Shown here: positions 9,221-18,089 of the stretch, in pieces
Numbering within the stretch: position 1 is the first letter of the stretch
How the letters are laid out: each line of letters opens with the position of its first letter
Assembly (NCBI GenBank): GCA_022824585.1
Contig: JAJDZN010000323.1
Coordinates: 1 to 64,000 of the forward strand
From: Bryobacterales bacterium
Lineage (GTDB): Bacteria > Acidobacteriota > Terriglobia > Bryobacterales > UBA6623
Direction of reading: 5' to 3'
DNA: 64,000 bases
Notes under the pieces: model-generated
What the model saw: the letters and a program-made list of their open reading frames with translations, nothing else
What the model was told of the DNA's origin: nothing
Database searches by the model: none
Made by a program: the position numbers and the translations under genes

Positions 9221-9241
9221 GTTGGCGCCGTTCGCCCGTCT

Positions 9242-9294
9242 CGCGACCGGCACTGCGGGTCGCGCAAGCATTTATAAGACGGCAAATCGCCGTC
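9242..9294 (+). terminator. two hairpins after tolB
   Basis: CGCGACC (9242-9248) pairs with GGTCGCG (9258-9264). Shortly after, GACGGC (9278-9283) pairs with GCCGTC (9289-9294) around a 5-base loop. No clear T-tract follows, so attenuation or partial termination between tolB and pal is more likely than a strong terminator. Confidence 0.4.
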
Positions 9295-9309
9295 AAATGT
9301 CAGTGAGGA

Positions 9310-9338
9310 TTGAAGTAACTGAGGGATTGCGATATCCT
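9310..9338 (+). promoter_or_regulatory. sigma-70-like promoter for pal
   Basis: TTGAAG (9310-9315) and TATCCT (9333-9338) are separated by exactly 17 bases and lie about 70 bases before the pal start. This fits the hairpins after tolB: pal could be transcribed separately from tolQRAB. It is a sequence match only. Confidence 0.45.
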
Positions 9339-9406
9339 AGATGCCACAATCTAAGGTTCGATGTCCCGCCTCGAGCGGCGACAGAGATGGAGGAAACCTA
9401 ACACTC

Positions 9407-10168
9407 ATGCGATCCAAACACAGCATCATCCTGATTGCGGCCGCAATCTTTTTGACGCTCTTCGCGTTCGGCTGCAAGAAGGAAGCACCGCCGCCACCGC
9501 CGCCACCGCCGCCACCGCCGCCAGAGGCCCCGGCCCCGACCGTCAGCATCACAGCCGAGCCCAGCTCGATCGAGCGCGGGAAAGCAGCCAGGCTGACCTG
9601 GAGTTCGACCAACGCTGCAAGCGCGGAGATGAACCAGGGAATCGGCGCCGTGGCTACCAGTGGCAACCGCGAAGTGTTCCCAACCAGGTCCACGGAGTAC
9701 ACCATCACCGTCAAGAACGCCGATGGCAAGTCCGCTTCCGCGTCCGCCACGGTGACCGTCCGGGCCCCTCCGCCGCCGCCGCCGCCGCCGCCGCCGAAGC
9801 CCGACCTCTCCGAGGCCTTCTCGGATGCCGGCATCGCGGATGCGCTCTTCGACTACGACAAGAGCGACCTGCGTCCGGATGCCCAGAACGTCCTGCGCGC
9901 CAACGGCACGGCCATCAAGGCGCTGCTGGAGGACTATCCCGAGGCAGCGTTCTTGCTGGAGGGCCATTGCGACCAGCGCGGCACCACCGAGTACAACCTC
10001 GCGCTGGGCGACCGGCGCGCGACGGCTGCGATGGAGTTCCTCGTCAATCTCGGCGTCCCCGCGAGCAAGCTCTCCAAGGTGAGTCTCGGCGAGGAGCGCC
10101 CGGTCTGCACTGACGAAGACGAGAGCTGTTACCAGCGCAACCGGCGGGCCCACCTGCGGCTCAGATAG
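9407..10168 (+). CDS. pal: Pal peptidoglycan-associated lipoprotein with extra Ig-like domain
   Basis: This outer-membrane lipoprotein binds peptidoglycan through an OmpA-like domain and is the final partner of TolB. The start gives a signal peptide with lipobox AFGC (Cys23). Then come 12 prolines (28-39), an Ig/Fn3-like beta-domain (about 42-116, with SIERGKAARLTWSS and TEYTITVKN), 10 more prolines, and the OmpA domain (about 135-253: FDYDKSDLRPDA, LEGHCDQRGTTEYN). Ordinary Pal is about 150-180 residues and lacks the middle domain; this one has 253. The next gene is cpoB, completing the cluster. The ribosome site is GGAGG about 13 bases upstream. Confidence 0.9.
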   Translation: MRSKHSIILIAAAIFLTLFAFGCKKEAPPPPPPPPPPPPEAPAPTVSITAEPSSIERGKAARLTWSSTNAASAEMNQGIGAVATSGNREVFPTRSTEYTITVKNADGKSASASATVTVRAPPPPPPPPPPKPDLSEAFSDAGIADALFDYDKSDLRPDAQNVLRANGTAIKALLEDYPEAAFLLEGHCDQRGTTEYNLALGDRRATAAMEFLVNLGVPASKLSKVSLGEERPVCTDEDESCYQRNRRAHLRLR

Positions 10169-10204
10169 GGCCGTACGACGCTGGCGCATGCACGCCTCCT
10201 CCGT

Positions 10205-10245
10205 GCGCGGCAGCCTGTCGGGAGCGTCCCGGCGGGTTGCCGCGC
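10205..10245 (+). terminator. strong hairpin after pal
   Basis: GCGCGGCAGCC (10205-10215) pairs with GGTTGCCGCGC (10235-10245), 11 pairs with one G-U, and a smaller hairpin (CGGGA/TCCCG) sits inside the loop. It lies between pal and cpoB, 37 bases after the pal stop. No T-run follows, so its strength as a terminator is uncertain. Confidence 0.5.
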
Positions 10246-10368
10246 CCAAGGGTTAAAGTGAGCACAAGTGATGCGTCCCGCCACGGAACGCCGGCAGGGT
10301 TCCGGGCGTCTTCTTATATTCCAGCCGTGCGGGGCACCCGCGGGAGCGCCCGCCGATCGAGGTATCCC

Positions 10369-11229
10369 ATGTCGTTGAAATCGATGGTTCCAGCCATACT
10401 CGCGTGCGGCACCCTGCTGGCTCCGGGCGCGGCCGCCCAAAGGAAGGAGCTCCAGCAGCTGCAGCGGGACATGGTACTGCTCCAAGAGACACTGCGGCAG
10501 CAGGACCAAGCCATGTCCGAACGCATGGCAGCGCTCGAGGCCTTGCTGCGCCAGAGCACGGAGAAGCAGGACACGCTCAACACCGCTCAAGCCGTCTTGG
10601 AGCGCAAGATCTCCGAACTGGACAACGAACTCACCGAGCCGTTGCGCGCCACGGGCGCCAAGGTGGACTCCCTCTCGAACCAGTTCTCCGACCTTCGCGG
10701 AACGGTCGAGGAGGTGAACTTGACCGTCGAACGGATCGCCTTGGACGTGAAGGACATCAAGACCCACTTGTCCGAGCTCCCGCCGCCCATGATCGGCGAG
10801 GACGGCGAGGGCGGCAGCGAGTCCGACATCAACACCAGCGAGGCGATTTTCGAGGGCGGCATGGACGACTACATGCGCGGCAACATCGACACGGCCCGCG
10901 GGCAGTTCATGGACTACCTCGCGCTGTACCCGTCGCACGCCAAGGCTGGCGAGGCTCAATACTACCTAGCCGAGACATACTATTCCGCCGCCGACTACGA
11001 GGAAGCTGCCCGCCAATTCGAAAAGGTCTTCCGCAGCTACCCCCTGAGCCCGCTCGCCCCCGACGCCTTGTACAAGCAAGGCATGGCGTTTCTGAAGATG
11101 CGCGACCGGGACGCGGCCAAGAAGGCTTTTGAAGACGTCATCAAGCGCTTTCCCGACAAGAGCGTCGCACAGCATGCCCGCGGCGAGCTGAACGGGTTGC
11201 TCAACGCCAAGCCCTCGCCGGCGAACTAG
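10369..11229 (+). CDS. cpoB: CpoB/YbgF-type TPR protein of the Tol-Pal system
   Basis: The 286-residue periplasmic protein has a signal peptide (about 1-23, GAAAQ), a long coiled coil (about 25-140) and C-terminal TPR repeats (about 160-285, with AEAQYYLAETYYSAADYEEA-type units). CpoB coordinates outer-membrane constriction with peptidoglycan synthesis and interacts with TolA. The start ATG at 10369 has GAGG upstream and gives a clean signal peptide; the frame is open earlier, but without one. It closes the tol-pal cluster in the usual order. Confidence 0.88.
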   Translation: MSLKSMVPAILACGTLLAPGAAAQRKELQQLQRDMVLLQETLRQQDQAMSERMAALEALLRQSTEKQDTLNTAQAVLERKISELDNELTEPLRATGAKVDSLSNQFSDLRGTVEEVNLTVERIALDVKDIKTHLSELPPPMIGEDGEGGSESDINTSEAIFEGGMDDYMRGNIDTARGQFMDYLALYPSHAKAGEAQYYLAETYYSAADYEEAARQFEKVFRSYPLSPLAPDALYKQGMAFLKMRDRDAAKKAFEDVIKRFPDKSVAQHARGELNGLLNAKPSPAN

Positions 11230-11258
11230 CGGCCGAAACCGGCCCGGCTCGAGTCGCC

Positions 11259-11678
11259 ATGCCCAAGCCGAAGGTCTTGTTCCCGTGCACCGGCAATTCG
11301 TGCCGGAGCCAAATGGCCGAAGGCCTGCTCCGGTCCCTTGCGGGCGAGTTCTATGAAGTGCATTCGGCCGGCACCGCGCCGCATGGCGTCAATCCGGGCG
11401 CGATCGCGGCGATGCGGGAGATCGGCGTCGACATCTCGGGCCATCGGTCCGATCACGTTGACGCGTACCTGGGAACCGGCATAGACACCGTGATCACGGT
11501 CTGCGACCGGGCCGCATCAAACTGCCCCACTTTCCCCGAACGGACCGACAAGGTCCACTGGAGCTTCGACGATCCCGCCGAGGCGACCGGAAGCGAGGAA
11601 GAGCGCCGGGCCGTGTTTCGAAGGGTGCGCGACGAGATCGCAGCGGCAATTCGCGACTGGCTAACCGGCCAGGACTGA
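11259..11678 (+). CDS. arsC: thioredoxin-type arsenate reductase
   Basis: The 139-residue protein belongs to the low-molecular-weight phosphatase fold. The P-loop CTGNSCRS begins with Cys10, and the second pair Cys82 and Cys89 (CDRAASNCP) gives the cysteine relay of thioredoxin-coupled ArsC. It would reduce arsenate to arsenite in the cytoplasm. It sits 29 bases after cpoB, with no arsenite pump or ArsR regulator nearby, so it may be co-transcribed with the tol genes or be a solitary copy. A tyrosine phosphatase role is less likely because the redox cysteines are all present. Confidence 0.88.
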   Translation: MPKPKVLFPCTGNSCRSQMAEGLLRSLAGEFYEVHSAGTAPHGVNPGAIAAMREIGVDISGHRSDHVDAYLGTGIDTVITVCDRAASNCPTFPERTDKVHWSFDDPAEATGSEEERRAVFRRVRDEIAAAIRDWLTGQD

Positions 11679-11694
11679 ACCGGGCGACGCCGCG

Positions 11695-14085
11695 CTATAG
11701 TGCCTGCAACTTGGCAGGCCCGGCTATGAGCGTCTTCAGGCCGTGCTGGCGAAAGTAGACTTTCAGCTTTGCCCTTTCGCCCTGGCCCTGGCAATGCTGC
11801 ACGACGCCGACCCCGAAACGCCTGTGTCGCACCTTTGCGCCACGCGAGAACTGCGGCGACCCATCGGGCGGATTCGCCCGCTGCTCGTGCCTAGCCGGGA
11901 CGGGGTTTGGGGGGACGGGCACCCCTCGAACAGGTGATGCAGGGGCAGGTCGGTCTGGCCCGGCACCAACATCGCCCGAAACGTTGCGCTGCTTGAAGAA
12001 GCCCATGACCGCCTCGACCGAATTGTGTGTCTCGAACCCAGCATTCCCCAACGTAGACGTGCTCAGCGGTGACGCCGATACTAGCTGCGGAGCAGAATCG
12101 CGACGGGTCCCTTCGTAGATACGGGCGCGCTCATATTCTGCCGAGACATCGTTAATCAGCGCCCCCGGTATCTCTTCCAGGAACCGCGAGGGCTGCATGG
12201 GAACCGCAGACTCGGCACTGTACCGCCCACGGAACGCGGCACAGCTCAAGACAAGGTGGCGCTGCGCACGGGTCATGCCCACGTAACACAGTCGGCGCTC
12301 TTCCTCTAGGGCATCCCGGTCCGGCGGCTCGATACTACGGACATGAGGCAACAAGGATTCCTCCATGCCGACCAGGAACACAGCCGGGAACTCCAGTCCC
12401 TTCGAACTATGTAGGGTCATTAGCAGGACCCGCGCGGAACTCTCGATCCCATCCGTGTCCGCAATCAGCGCCGCATGGTCAAGAAACTCCTGCGGCGTTT
12501 CGCCGCGCGCCGCAGCCTCCTGCGCGGCGACAACCAATTCATTCACATTCTCACGGCGGCTCTCGGCATCGGCGGAAGAATCGGAGTCGAGCATGTCGCG
12601 ATAGCCGCTCCGGTCCAACACCCACCGCAGTTGCGAAGCGACGTCGTGGCTTGCAGCGAAGCCACGCAAGTCGGCGATCAGTTCGCGAAATCGCTTCAAC
12701 GAAGCCGCCGCGCGAACCGGCAGCTGGCGGCCATCGACCAGTTCGTCAATCGCCTGCCACGGGGTCAAGCTGCGCCCACTCGCATAATCGCTCAGTAGCT
12801 CCAGCGTCTTCTTGCCGATTCCGCGCGCCGGCACATTGATGATCCGCCCCAAGCTCACCGAGTCGTCGGGCGAGAGCACGATTCTGAGGTAGGCGAGCAG
12901 GTCCTTGACTTCTTTGCGCTGATAGAAGGCCACGCCGCCGACCAGCACGTAGCCCACATCTCGCCTCCGCAATGCGTCTTCAATCAACCGCGATTGCGCG
13001 TTGGTGCGATAGAGCACGCCCACCTGCATGCCGGAATCCGCGTCCAGAAGCTCGCTCACCCAGTGTGCCACGTAGCGGGCCTCGTCCGTGCCACTGCCGC
13101 CGCGATACAGCACGATTGGATCGCCTTGGCTGCTATCGGTCCAGAGCCGCTTGCCCTTCCGCTGCTCGTTATGCGCGATCACCGCCCCAGCCGCGTCCAA
13201 GATGGGCCGCGTGGAGCGGTAGTTTTGCTCCAAGCGGATCACCCTGGCGCTTGGGAAATCCCTCTCGAAGCCCAAGATGTTGCCGATGTCGGCACCGCGC
13301 CAAGAATAGATCGACTGGTCTTCGTCGCCGACCACGCAGACGTTGCGGAGCGGTTCGGCCAGCAGCAACATGAGTTCGTACTGCGGGCGGTTCGTGTCTT
13401 GGTACTCGTCCACCATCAGGTAGCGGTAGCGTTGCCGAATCGTGTCACGGACGGACTCGCTTCGATCCAGCAGGCGGACTGCTTCCAGCAGCAGATCATC
13501 AAAGTCGAGGGCGTTAGTGGCGAGCAAGGCGCGTTCGTACTCTTTGAATATCCGATTGAGTTCTACGATCCTTTCGTCAATTGTGTTGGCCTTGCCGATC
13601 TTAGGAGACCCGGCGCTCTTGGCGCGGCTGATGGCCGAGAGTGCTTCGCGCGGCTTGATGAACTCTGATTCGACACCAAGCCTCTTCATGACCTCCTTCA
13701 CTACGGAAAGCTGGTCGCTGGCGTCGCAGATGAGAAACTTCGGAGTAAAGCCGGGCCTGTACTCCGCGAGGGGCTCACCGCATTGGCGGAGTAAGCGAGC
13801 GCAGAACGCGTGGAAGGTGGACACCGTTGGGAGCCCAATGTGCGCGATGCCGTTCTGCTCCAGCAGGCGGCCGACACGCTCGCGCATTTCCCCGGCCGCC
13901 TTGTTGGTGAATGTGACGGCGAGAATCGAGCCGGGGCTGACGCCCTTCTCGGCGATCAGGTGGGCGGCGCGAGTGACGATGACCCGGGTCTTGCCGCTGC
14001 CCGCCCCGGCTAGCACCAGCAAGGGCCCGTCGGTGTGCTCTACCGCCTCGCGCTGCTGTGGATTCAGAGAGGCAAGCAGCGACAT
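11695..14085 (-). CDS. pcrA: ATP-dependent 3'-5' DNA helicase, UvrD/PcrA family
   Basis: The 796-residue superfamily 1 helicase unwinds DNA in repair and replication restart. It begins NPQQREAVEH (Q motif) and has a Walker A motif (AGAGSGKTR, about 26-34), a DEYQDTN Walker B, GDEDQSIYSWRGA, the QNYRS motif and VFLVGMEESLLPH. The length and the basic C-terminal domain, which ends with a VRHRRFGVGVV-type Tudor-like segment that contacts RNA polymerase in this family, fit PcrA/UvrD better than Rep. The start has a GAAGGAA ribosome site. It is convergent with arsC, 16 bases away. Confidence 0.93.
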   Translation of the reverse strand: MSLLASLNPQQREAVEHTDGPLLVLAGAGSGKTRVIVTRAAHLIAEKGVSPGSILAVTFTNKAAGEMRERVGRLLEQNGIAHIGLPTVSTFHAFCARLLRQCGEPLAEYRPGFTPKFLICDASDQLSVVKEVMKRLGVESEFIKPREALSAISRAKSAGSPKIGKANTIDERIVELNRIFKEYERALLATNALDFDDLLLEAVRLLDRSESVRDTIRQRYRYLMVDEYQDTNRPQYELMLLLAEPLRNVCVVGDEDQSIYSWRGADIGNILGFERDFPSARVIRLEQNYRSTRPILDAAGAVIAHNEQRKGKRLWTDSSQGDPIVLYRGGSGTDEARYVAHWVSELLDADSGMQVGVLYRTNAQSRLIEDALRRRDVGYVLVGGVAFYQRKEVKDLLAYLRIVLSPDDSVSLGRIINVPARGIGKKTLELLSDYASGRSLTPWQAIDELVDGRQLPVRAAASLKRFRELIADLRGFAASHDVASQLRWVLDRSGYRDMLDSDSSADAESRRENVNELVVAAQEAAARGETPQEFLDHAALIADTDGIESSARVLLMTLHSSKGLEFPAVFLVGMEESLLPHVRSIEPPDRDALEEERRLCYVGMTRAQRHLVLSCAAFRGRYSAESAVPMQPSRFLEEIPGALINDVSAEYERARIYEGTRRDSAPQLVSASPLSTSTLGNAGFETHNSVEAVMGFFKQRNVSGDVGAGPDRPAPASPVRGVPVPPNPVPARHEQRANPPDGSPQFSRGAKVRHRRFGVGVVQHCQGQGERAKLKVYFRQHGLKTLIAGPAKLQAL

Positions 14086-14166
14086 GCGGGTTCCTTCATC
14101 TTAACTTCCACGCCGGCCCCGCCAATCCAGCCCGCTCGGTCGTTACAATGTGCATGGAAAAGCTCG

Positions 14167-15603
14167 ATGGCGAAGCACGTGCAATGGACTCGGACACGGC
14201 GCGAGTTGCTGCGCGACTCGTCTTGCGGCATGGGCTACCTAGCCCTGCAAGCCATGGCCGGCAGCCAAGCCCTGCGGGCCGCCTCGTCGCAGAACCCGCT
14301 AGCGCCGAAGCCGGCGCACGTCGCGAATCCCAAGGCCAAGTCGGTCATCTTCCTCTTCATGGCCGGCGGGCCTAGCCACATCGAGACCTTCGACCCCAAG
14401 CCTCTGCTCAACGAGCTCCACGGCCAGCCGCGGCCGGCCGAGTTCGGCGAAGCCAAGTACCAGTTCGTCAAGCCGGACGCCAAGCTGCTGGGAACCAAGC
14501 GCACGTTCAAGCGCTATGGCAAGGCGGGCATTTCGGTTTCGGACCTTTTGCCCCACACGGCCGGCTGCATCGACGACATCGCGGTCCTGCGCTCATGCTA
14601 CGGCGACATGGTCGTGCACTCGGCCGCGCAGTACGAACTGATGACAGGGCGCATCGTGCCCGGCTTCCCGTCGATGGGATCGTGGGTTGTCTACGGCCTC
14701 GGTGCGGAGGCCGAATCGCTGCCTGCGTACGTGGTCATGCCGGATCCCGATGGCGCGCTGGAAGCCGGGCAGCCGATGTACATGAACGGGTTCCTGCCTG
14801 CCGTGTACCAGCCCACCACCTTCCGGCCCGGCGACCGGCCGGTGCTCAACCTAGACCTGCCGGACGGAATCAGCCGGGACGAGCGGCGCAAGACCGTAGA
14901 CCTGATCCAGGCTCTCAACCGGGCATCGCCCGACCCGCCCAATGATGAGTTCGAGGCTCGCATCCGAACCTACGACCTGGCCTTCAAGATGCAGACCGAG
15001 GCCCCGGAAGTCTTCGACCTGTCCAGCGAGGGCGCCGGCACCTTGGAAATGTACGGCGTGGGCAGGGAGCCCACGCACGACTACGGGCGGCGCTGCCTGC
15101 TTGCGCGGCGGCTGGTCGAGCGCGGCGTGCGGTTCGTGACGGTCGTTTCCGGCGGCGGACCGGGCAGGCTGCAGTGGGACGCGCACAACGACATCGAGGA
15201 GAACCACCTGCGCATGGCGGCGCAGACCGATCAACCGGTCGCGGGGCTGCTGAAGGATCTCAAGCAGCGCGGGATGCTGGACGAAACGCTCGTGCTGTGG
15301 GGCGGCGAGTTCGGGCGCTCCCCCGAAGCCGAGACTCGCCAAGATGGCAGCGCCGGGCGCGACCACCACAATCTAGGCTTCACCATGTGGATGGCCGGCG
15401 GAGGCATCCGCGGCGGCCAGGTCGTAGGGGCGACAGACGCGATCGGCCTGCGAGCGGTGGAGAGGCCGTATCACTTCCGGGACATCCACACGACTATCCT
15501 GCACCAGCTCGGCTTGGATCAGTACAAGCTGACCTACCCGCATCTGGGGCGCGACGAGCGCCTGACACTGGTTCACGGCAACGTCATCGAGGAGATCGTC
15601 TAG
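14167..15603 (+). CDS. DUF1501 secreted protein (sulfatase-like fold)
   Basis: The 478-residue protein starts with a twin-arginine-like signal (TRRELLRDSSCGMGYLAL), so it is probably exported folded. The body is a DUF1501 domain, related in fold to alkaline phosphatase and sulfatases: IFLFMAGGPSHIETFDPKP near the start, then HSAAQYELMTGR and LVLWGGEFGRSPE later. These proteins are common in Planctomycetes, Verrucomicrobia and Acidobacteriota, often next to DUF1553 or DUF1800 partners; none is present here, which is unusual. The biochemical activity is unknown. TACAAT (14144-14149) upstream could be a -10 element. Confidence 0.88.
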   Translation: MAKHVQWTRTRRELLRDSSCGMGYLALQAMAGSQALRAASSQNPLAPKPAHVANPKAKSVIFLFMAGGPSHIETFDPKPLLNELHGQPRPAEFGEAKYQFVKPDAKLLGTKRTFKRYGKAGISVSDLLPHTAGCIDDIAVLRSCYGDMVVHSAAQYELMTGRIVPGFPSMGSWVVYGLGAEAESLPAYVVMPDPDGALEAGQPMYMNGFLPAVYQPTTFRPGDRPVLNLDLPDGISRDERRKTVDLIQALNRASPDPPNDEFEARIRTYDLAFKMQTEAPEVFDLSSEGAGTLEMYGVGREPTHDYGRRCLLARRLVERGVRFVTVVSGGGPGRLQWDAHNDIEENHLRMAAQTDQPVAGLLKDLKQRGMLDETLVLWGGEFGRSPEAETRQDGSAGRDHHNLGFTMWMAGGGIRGGQVVGATDAIGLRAVERPYHFRDIHTTILHQLGLDQYKLTYPHLGRDERLTLVHGNVIEEIV

Positions 15604-15634
15604 CCACTCCGGAGATGGCGATACACTGGGCTCA

Positions 15635-16495
15635 ATGCCCGCGAACTACCAAGCCGAAGTCGTCGGAGTGTTCGGCCAGCCCGTAGCGGAAAACCCGACC
15701 GGAGTCATGCAAGAGGCGGGCTTCGCCTCCGCCGGCCTGAACTGGCGCTACCTGAATTTCGAGGTGCCGCCCGAAAAGCTCGGCGCCGCGATGGATGCGG
15801 TGGACGCGCTGGGCATGCGCGGCATCAACCTCACGATTCCGCACAAGGTGGCGGTCATCGAATATCTGGACGAGCTGGCGCCGGAGGCGCTCGCGATCGG
15901 CGCAGTCAACACTGTGCGCGTCGAGGGCTCGAAGAAGATCGGCGAGAACACCGATGGGAAGGGGTTCTTGCGCGGAGTTCGCAATGACGCGGGCATGGAT
16001 CCGGCCGGCAAGCGGGTCGTGCTGCTCGGCGCCGGCGGTGCGGCGCGGGCCATAGGGACCGAGCTGGTGCTGGCCGGCATCAGCGACTTGCTCGTCGTCA
16101 ACCGTTCCCAAGGGCGCGGCAGCACCATGGTCGGCGACCTCAAGGCGGCCACGGGCGGCCCGGTCCGTTTTCAGCAGTGGTCCGGCACGTTTGCCGTGCC
16201 GGCCGACTGCGACCTGCTCGTGAACGCGACCTCGATTGGCCTGTACCCGGATGTCAACGCAGTGCCGGACGTCGATCTCTCGTCGGCTCGCGCAGGTACG
16301 TTGGTGGCCGACGCGGTCTTCAACCCTCCCGAGACCAGGCTTCTGGCCGCGGCCCGCGAGCGCGGCCTACCCACTTTGGACGGACTGTCGATGTTGGTCT
16401 ACCAGGGCGTGATCGCCTTCGAAATGTGGACCGGCCGGTCCCCAGACGAAGCCGCCATGAAATCCGCGCTGAGAAACGCTCTCGGCGTCGACTGA
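15635..16495 (+). CDS. aroE: shikimate 5-dehydrogenase
   Basis: This enzyme reduces 3-dehydroshikimate to shikimate with NADPH in aromatic amino acid synthesis. The 286 residues show the substrate-binding motif NLTIPHKVAV, then GAVNTV and ENTDGKGF, the nucleotide-binding loop GAGGAARAI, and the later NATSIGLYP. All are typical of AroE, and the length is normal. No other aro genes are adjacent. A quinate/shikimate variant (YdiB) is possible but less likely. Confidence 0.92.
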   Translation: MPANYQAEVVGVFGQPVAENPTGVMQEAGFASAGLNWRYLNFEVPPEKLGAAMDAVDALGMRGINLTIPHKVAVIEYLDELAPEALAIGAVNTVRVEGSKKIGENTDGKGFLRGVRNDAGMDPAGKRVVLLGAGGAARAIGTELVLAGISDLLVVNRSQGRGSTMVGDLKAATGGPVRFQQWSGTFAVPADCDLLVNATSIGLYPDVNAVPDVDLSSARAGTLVADAVFNPPETRLLAAARERGLPTLDGLSMLVYQGVIAFEMWTGRSPDEAAMKSALRNALGVD

Positions 16496-16512
16496 CCTAG
16501 GCGGGAACACAG

Positions 16513-16540
16513 GGCGGGCGACCCGGACGGGCCGCCCGCT
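16513..16540 (-). terminator. GC-rich hairpin after the minus-strand RG-tailed gene
   Basis: CGGGCGACCC (16515-16524) pairs with GGGCCGCCCG (16529-16538) around a 4-base loop; read on the minus strand the only mismatch becomes a G-U pair. It lies between aroE and the end of the RG-tailed gene and could end both transcripts. A near-copy follows the next RG-tailed gene at 17267. Confidence 0.55.
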
Positions 16541-16607
16541 GCTGCATTGATGGAGGTTGAGTCGCTTGGGCTTCCCGCAGCAAGAGAAACCCGGACATCG
16601 TGCGCGC

Positions 16608-17084
16608 CTAGAAGCGGTTCCCTCCGCGACCGCCGCGACCTCGGCCGCCCGCCCCAAACGGGCGTCCGCGGCTCGACATGCCCCATCCCGGCCTTCGGCC
16701 AAGGCGCGGGGGCCGCGAGCGATCGGCGCCATAGAACCAGTCGCTGCCCAGCGACCGGAAACGTTCGAACCTGTCTTGTCGATCCTCGCGCTCCGCTTGG
16801 GACAGCGCGAGCATTGAGGAGCCCAGCAAGGCGCGCAGCTGCTGACGCGAGGCACCCGCCTCGGCCAAGTCGGATTCTTGGTCCGCAGCCAGCGGCTCGG
16901 CTGCGGGGGCTTGCCCGGCCTCCCGACCAGATTCCGGCTGTTCCGATCCCGCCGCGGCCTCGTTGGCGGCATTGATCTGAGGCGGAGTTTCCGGGCGTGG
17001 AGCCGGCGTGTCCTGAGAGTTCGCAGCGGTCGCGAGGAGCAGTAGCGTCGCAATGCCGAAGATCATGCAGTGAACTCGGATCAC
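16608..17084 (-). CDS. secreted protein with Arg/Gly-rich C-terminal tail
   Basis: The 158-residue protein has a signal peptide (about 1-24, LLLLATAANSQ), a Pro/Glu/Ala-rich low-complexity part (about 28-75), a short helical region with ASRQQLRALLGSS (about 80-110), and a C-terminal tail rich in Arg, Gly and Pro (GRGRGGRGG near the end). The GTG at 17084 was chosen because GGAG lies 7 bases upstream. No family is recognised. The next gene upstream on this strand has the same layout: signal peptide, then helical part, then RG-rich tail. The positive tail suggests binding to nucleic acid, polysaccharide or the cell surface, which is inference. Confidence 0.6.
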   Translation of the reverse strand: MIRVHCMIFGIATLLLLATAANSQDTPAPRPETPPQINAANEAAAGSEQPESGREAGQAPAAEPLAADQESDLAEAGASRQQLRALLGSSMLALSQAEREDRQDRFERFRSLGSDWFYGADRSRPPRLGRRPGWGMSSRGRPFGAGGRGRGGRGGNRF

Positions 17085-17266
17085 TGCGTTTCTCCGGAAC
17101 GGTTCGATAGCGATGCAGGCTACAGTCAAGTGCTTCAATCCCGCTTGCATACGAATAGACGAGTGGCATCGGGGGTTTCGTCTCACAGGCTTGTAAAAAA
17201 TTCGTTAAGACAGCCGAGATGCTGGCGTCATCCCGAACCTAGAGCTCCCGGCGGGCAGAGACAGGA

Positions 17267-17293
17267 AGGGCGACCCCCGAAAGAGGCCGCCCT
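17267..17293 (-). terminator. hairpin after the Spy-like RG-tailed gene
   Basis: AGGGCGACC (17267-17275) pairs with GGCCGCCCT (17285-17293), 9 pairs with one G-U on the minus strand, followed on that strand by TTCCTGTCT. It lies 33 bases downstream of the RG-tailed gene and shares its stem core with the hairpin at 16513. Confidence 0.6.
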
Positions 17294-17325
17294 GTAGAAC
17301 GGATCGGTTGATCGTGATCGAGCGC

Positions 17326-17934
17326 TTAGCGCGCGAACGGGCGGTTGGCTGCGCGCTCCCGCCACGATTGAGCGAACTGCGGCCCGGCATTCTCGGAGCG
17401 GCCGCCGCGCCGAGCCCTGCGACCGCCACGGTTCGATCCCGGGCGGCGATCCGGGCCGCGGCTGCGGCTGGCGCCTCGTCCCCGGCTCGGCCCGCGCCTT
17501 CCGCGACTTGCTCGAGCGCGATTGTCGCCGCGAGAACCTCGCGAGCGCGCTGAAGCGCGACCGCGGCCCCCGGCGTCGACCAAGCCCATGCGGGCAGCGA
17601 TGGCGAAGTCCCGCATCTTTTCGCGCAACTCGTTCAGTTCCGCGATCTTTGTCTTCTGCTCGTCGGTCAGCACGGCCTCGACCTTGGCCTGTTGCTCGGC
17701 GCTCCAGGCCTCACGCTCCTCTCCGGACTGCCCGCGAGGCGGTCTCTCGCGACGGATGTCGCGAATCTTGTCCAATTGCTCCTCGGTGAAACCGAACGCC
17801 TCCGTAGCGGCTTCGACCGCGTCGCCACGGTCACGCCCTCGCCTGCGCTGGTCGTCCTGAGCGAGGGCGCTTGTGGACATCGCCAGCGCGGCAATGGCGG
17901 CGAGGGCAACTTGCTTGATGTGTTGTGTTGACAT
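17326..17934 (-). CDS. periplasmic Spy/CpxP-like (LTxxQ-type) protein with long Arg/Gly/Ser tail
   Basis: The 202-residue protein has a signal peptide (about 1-25, STSALAQ), then a helical region (about 40-115) with FTEEQLDKI and LTDEQKTKI, which are the LTxxQ-like repeats of Spy/CpxP periplasmic chaperones. The last 80 residues are almost all Arg, Gly, Ser and Ala (for example RGRASARSRGSRG), not part of that family. The start has AGGAGA 7 bases upstream. It is upstream of the other RG-tailed gene on the same strand. A role in binding unfolded protein, DNA or anionic surface polymers is possible. The family match is from short motifs only. Confidence 0.68.
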   Translation of the reverse strand: MSTQHIKQVALAAIAALAMSTSALAQDDQRRRGRDRGDAVEAATEAFGFTEEQLDKIRDIRRERPPRGQSGEEREAWSAEQQAKVEAVLTDEQKTKIAELNELREKMRDFAIAARMGLVDAGGRGRASARSRGSRGDNRARASRGRRGPSRGRGASRSRGPDRRPGSNRGGRRARRGGRSENAGPQFAQSWRERAANRPFAR

Positions 17935-18089
17935 GCTGTTCTCCTGCCTGTTCTGGTTTCGGTGCGCCCCAGTCCGGTCCGGTTCAAGCGGTGTCCTGAA
18001 GCGCGTGTACTTAACTAGACGAGGCCACCCGGAAAGCGTGTCTCGCTGTCTGTAAAGAGCAGGTCAAACTTGTGGAACCGGTATCTTGG

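Noticed and set aside
9487-9803. CCG/CCA repeats as a microsatellite or CRISPR-like array
   Set aside because: The repeats encode the two polyproline stretches in Pal; there are no spacers and the frame is kept.
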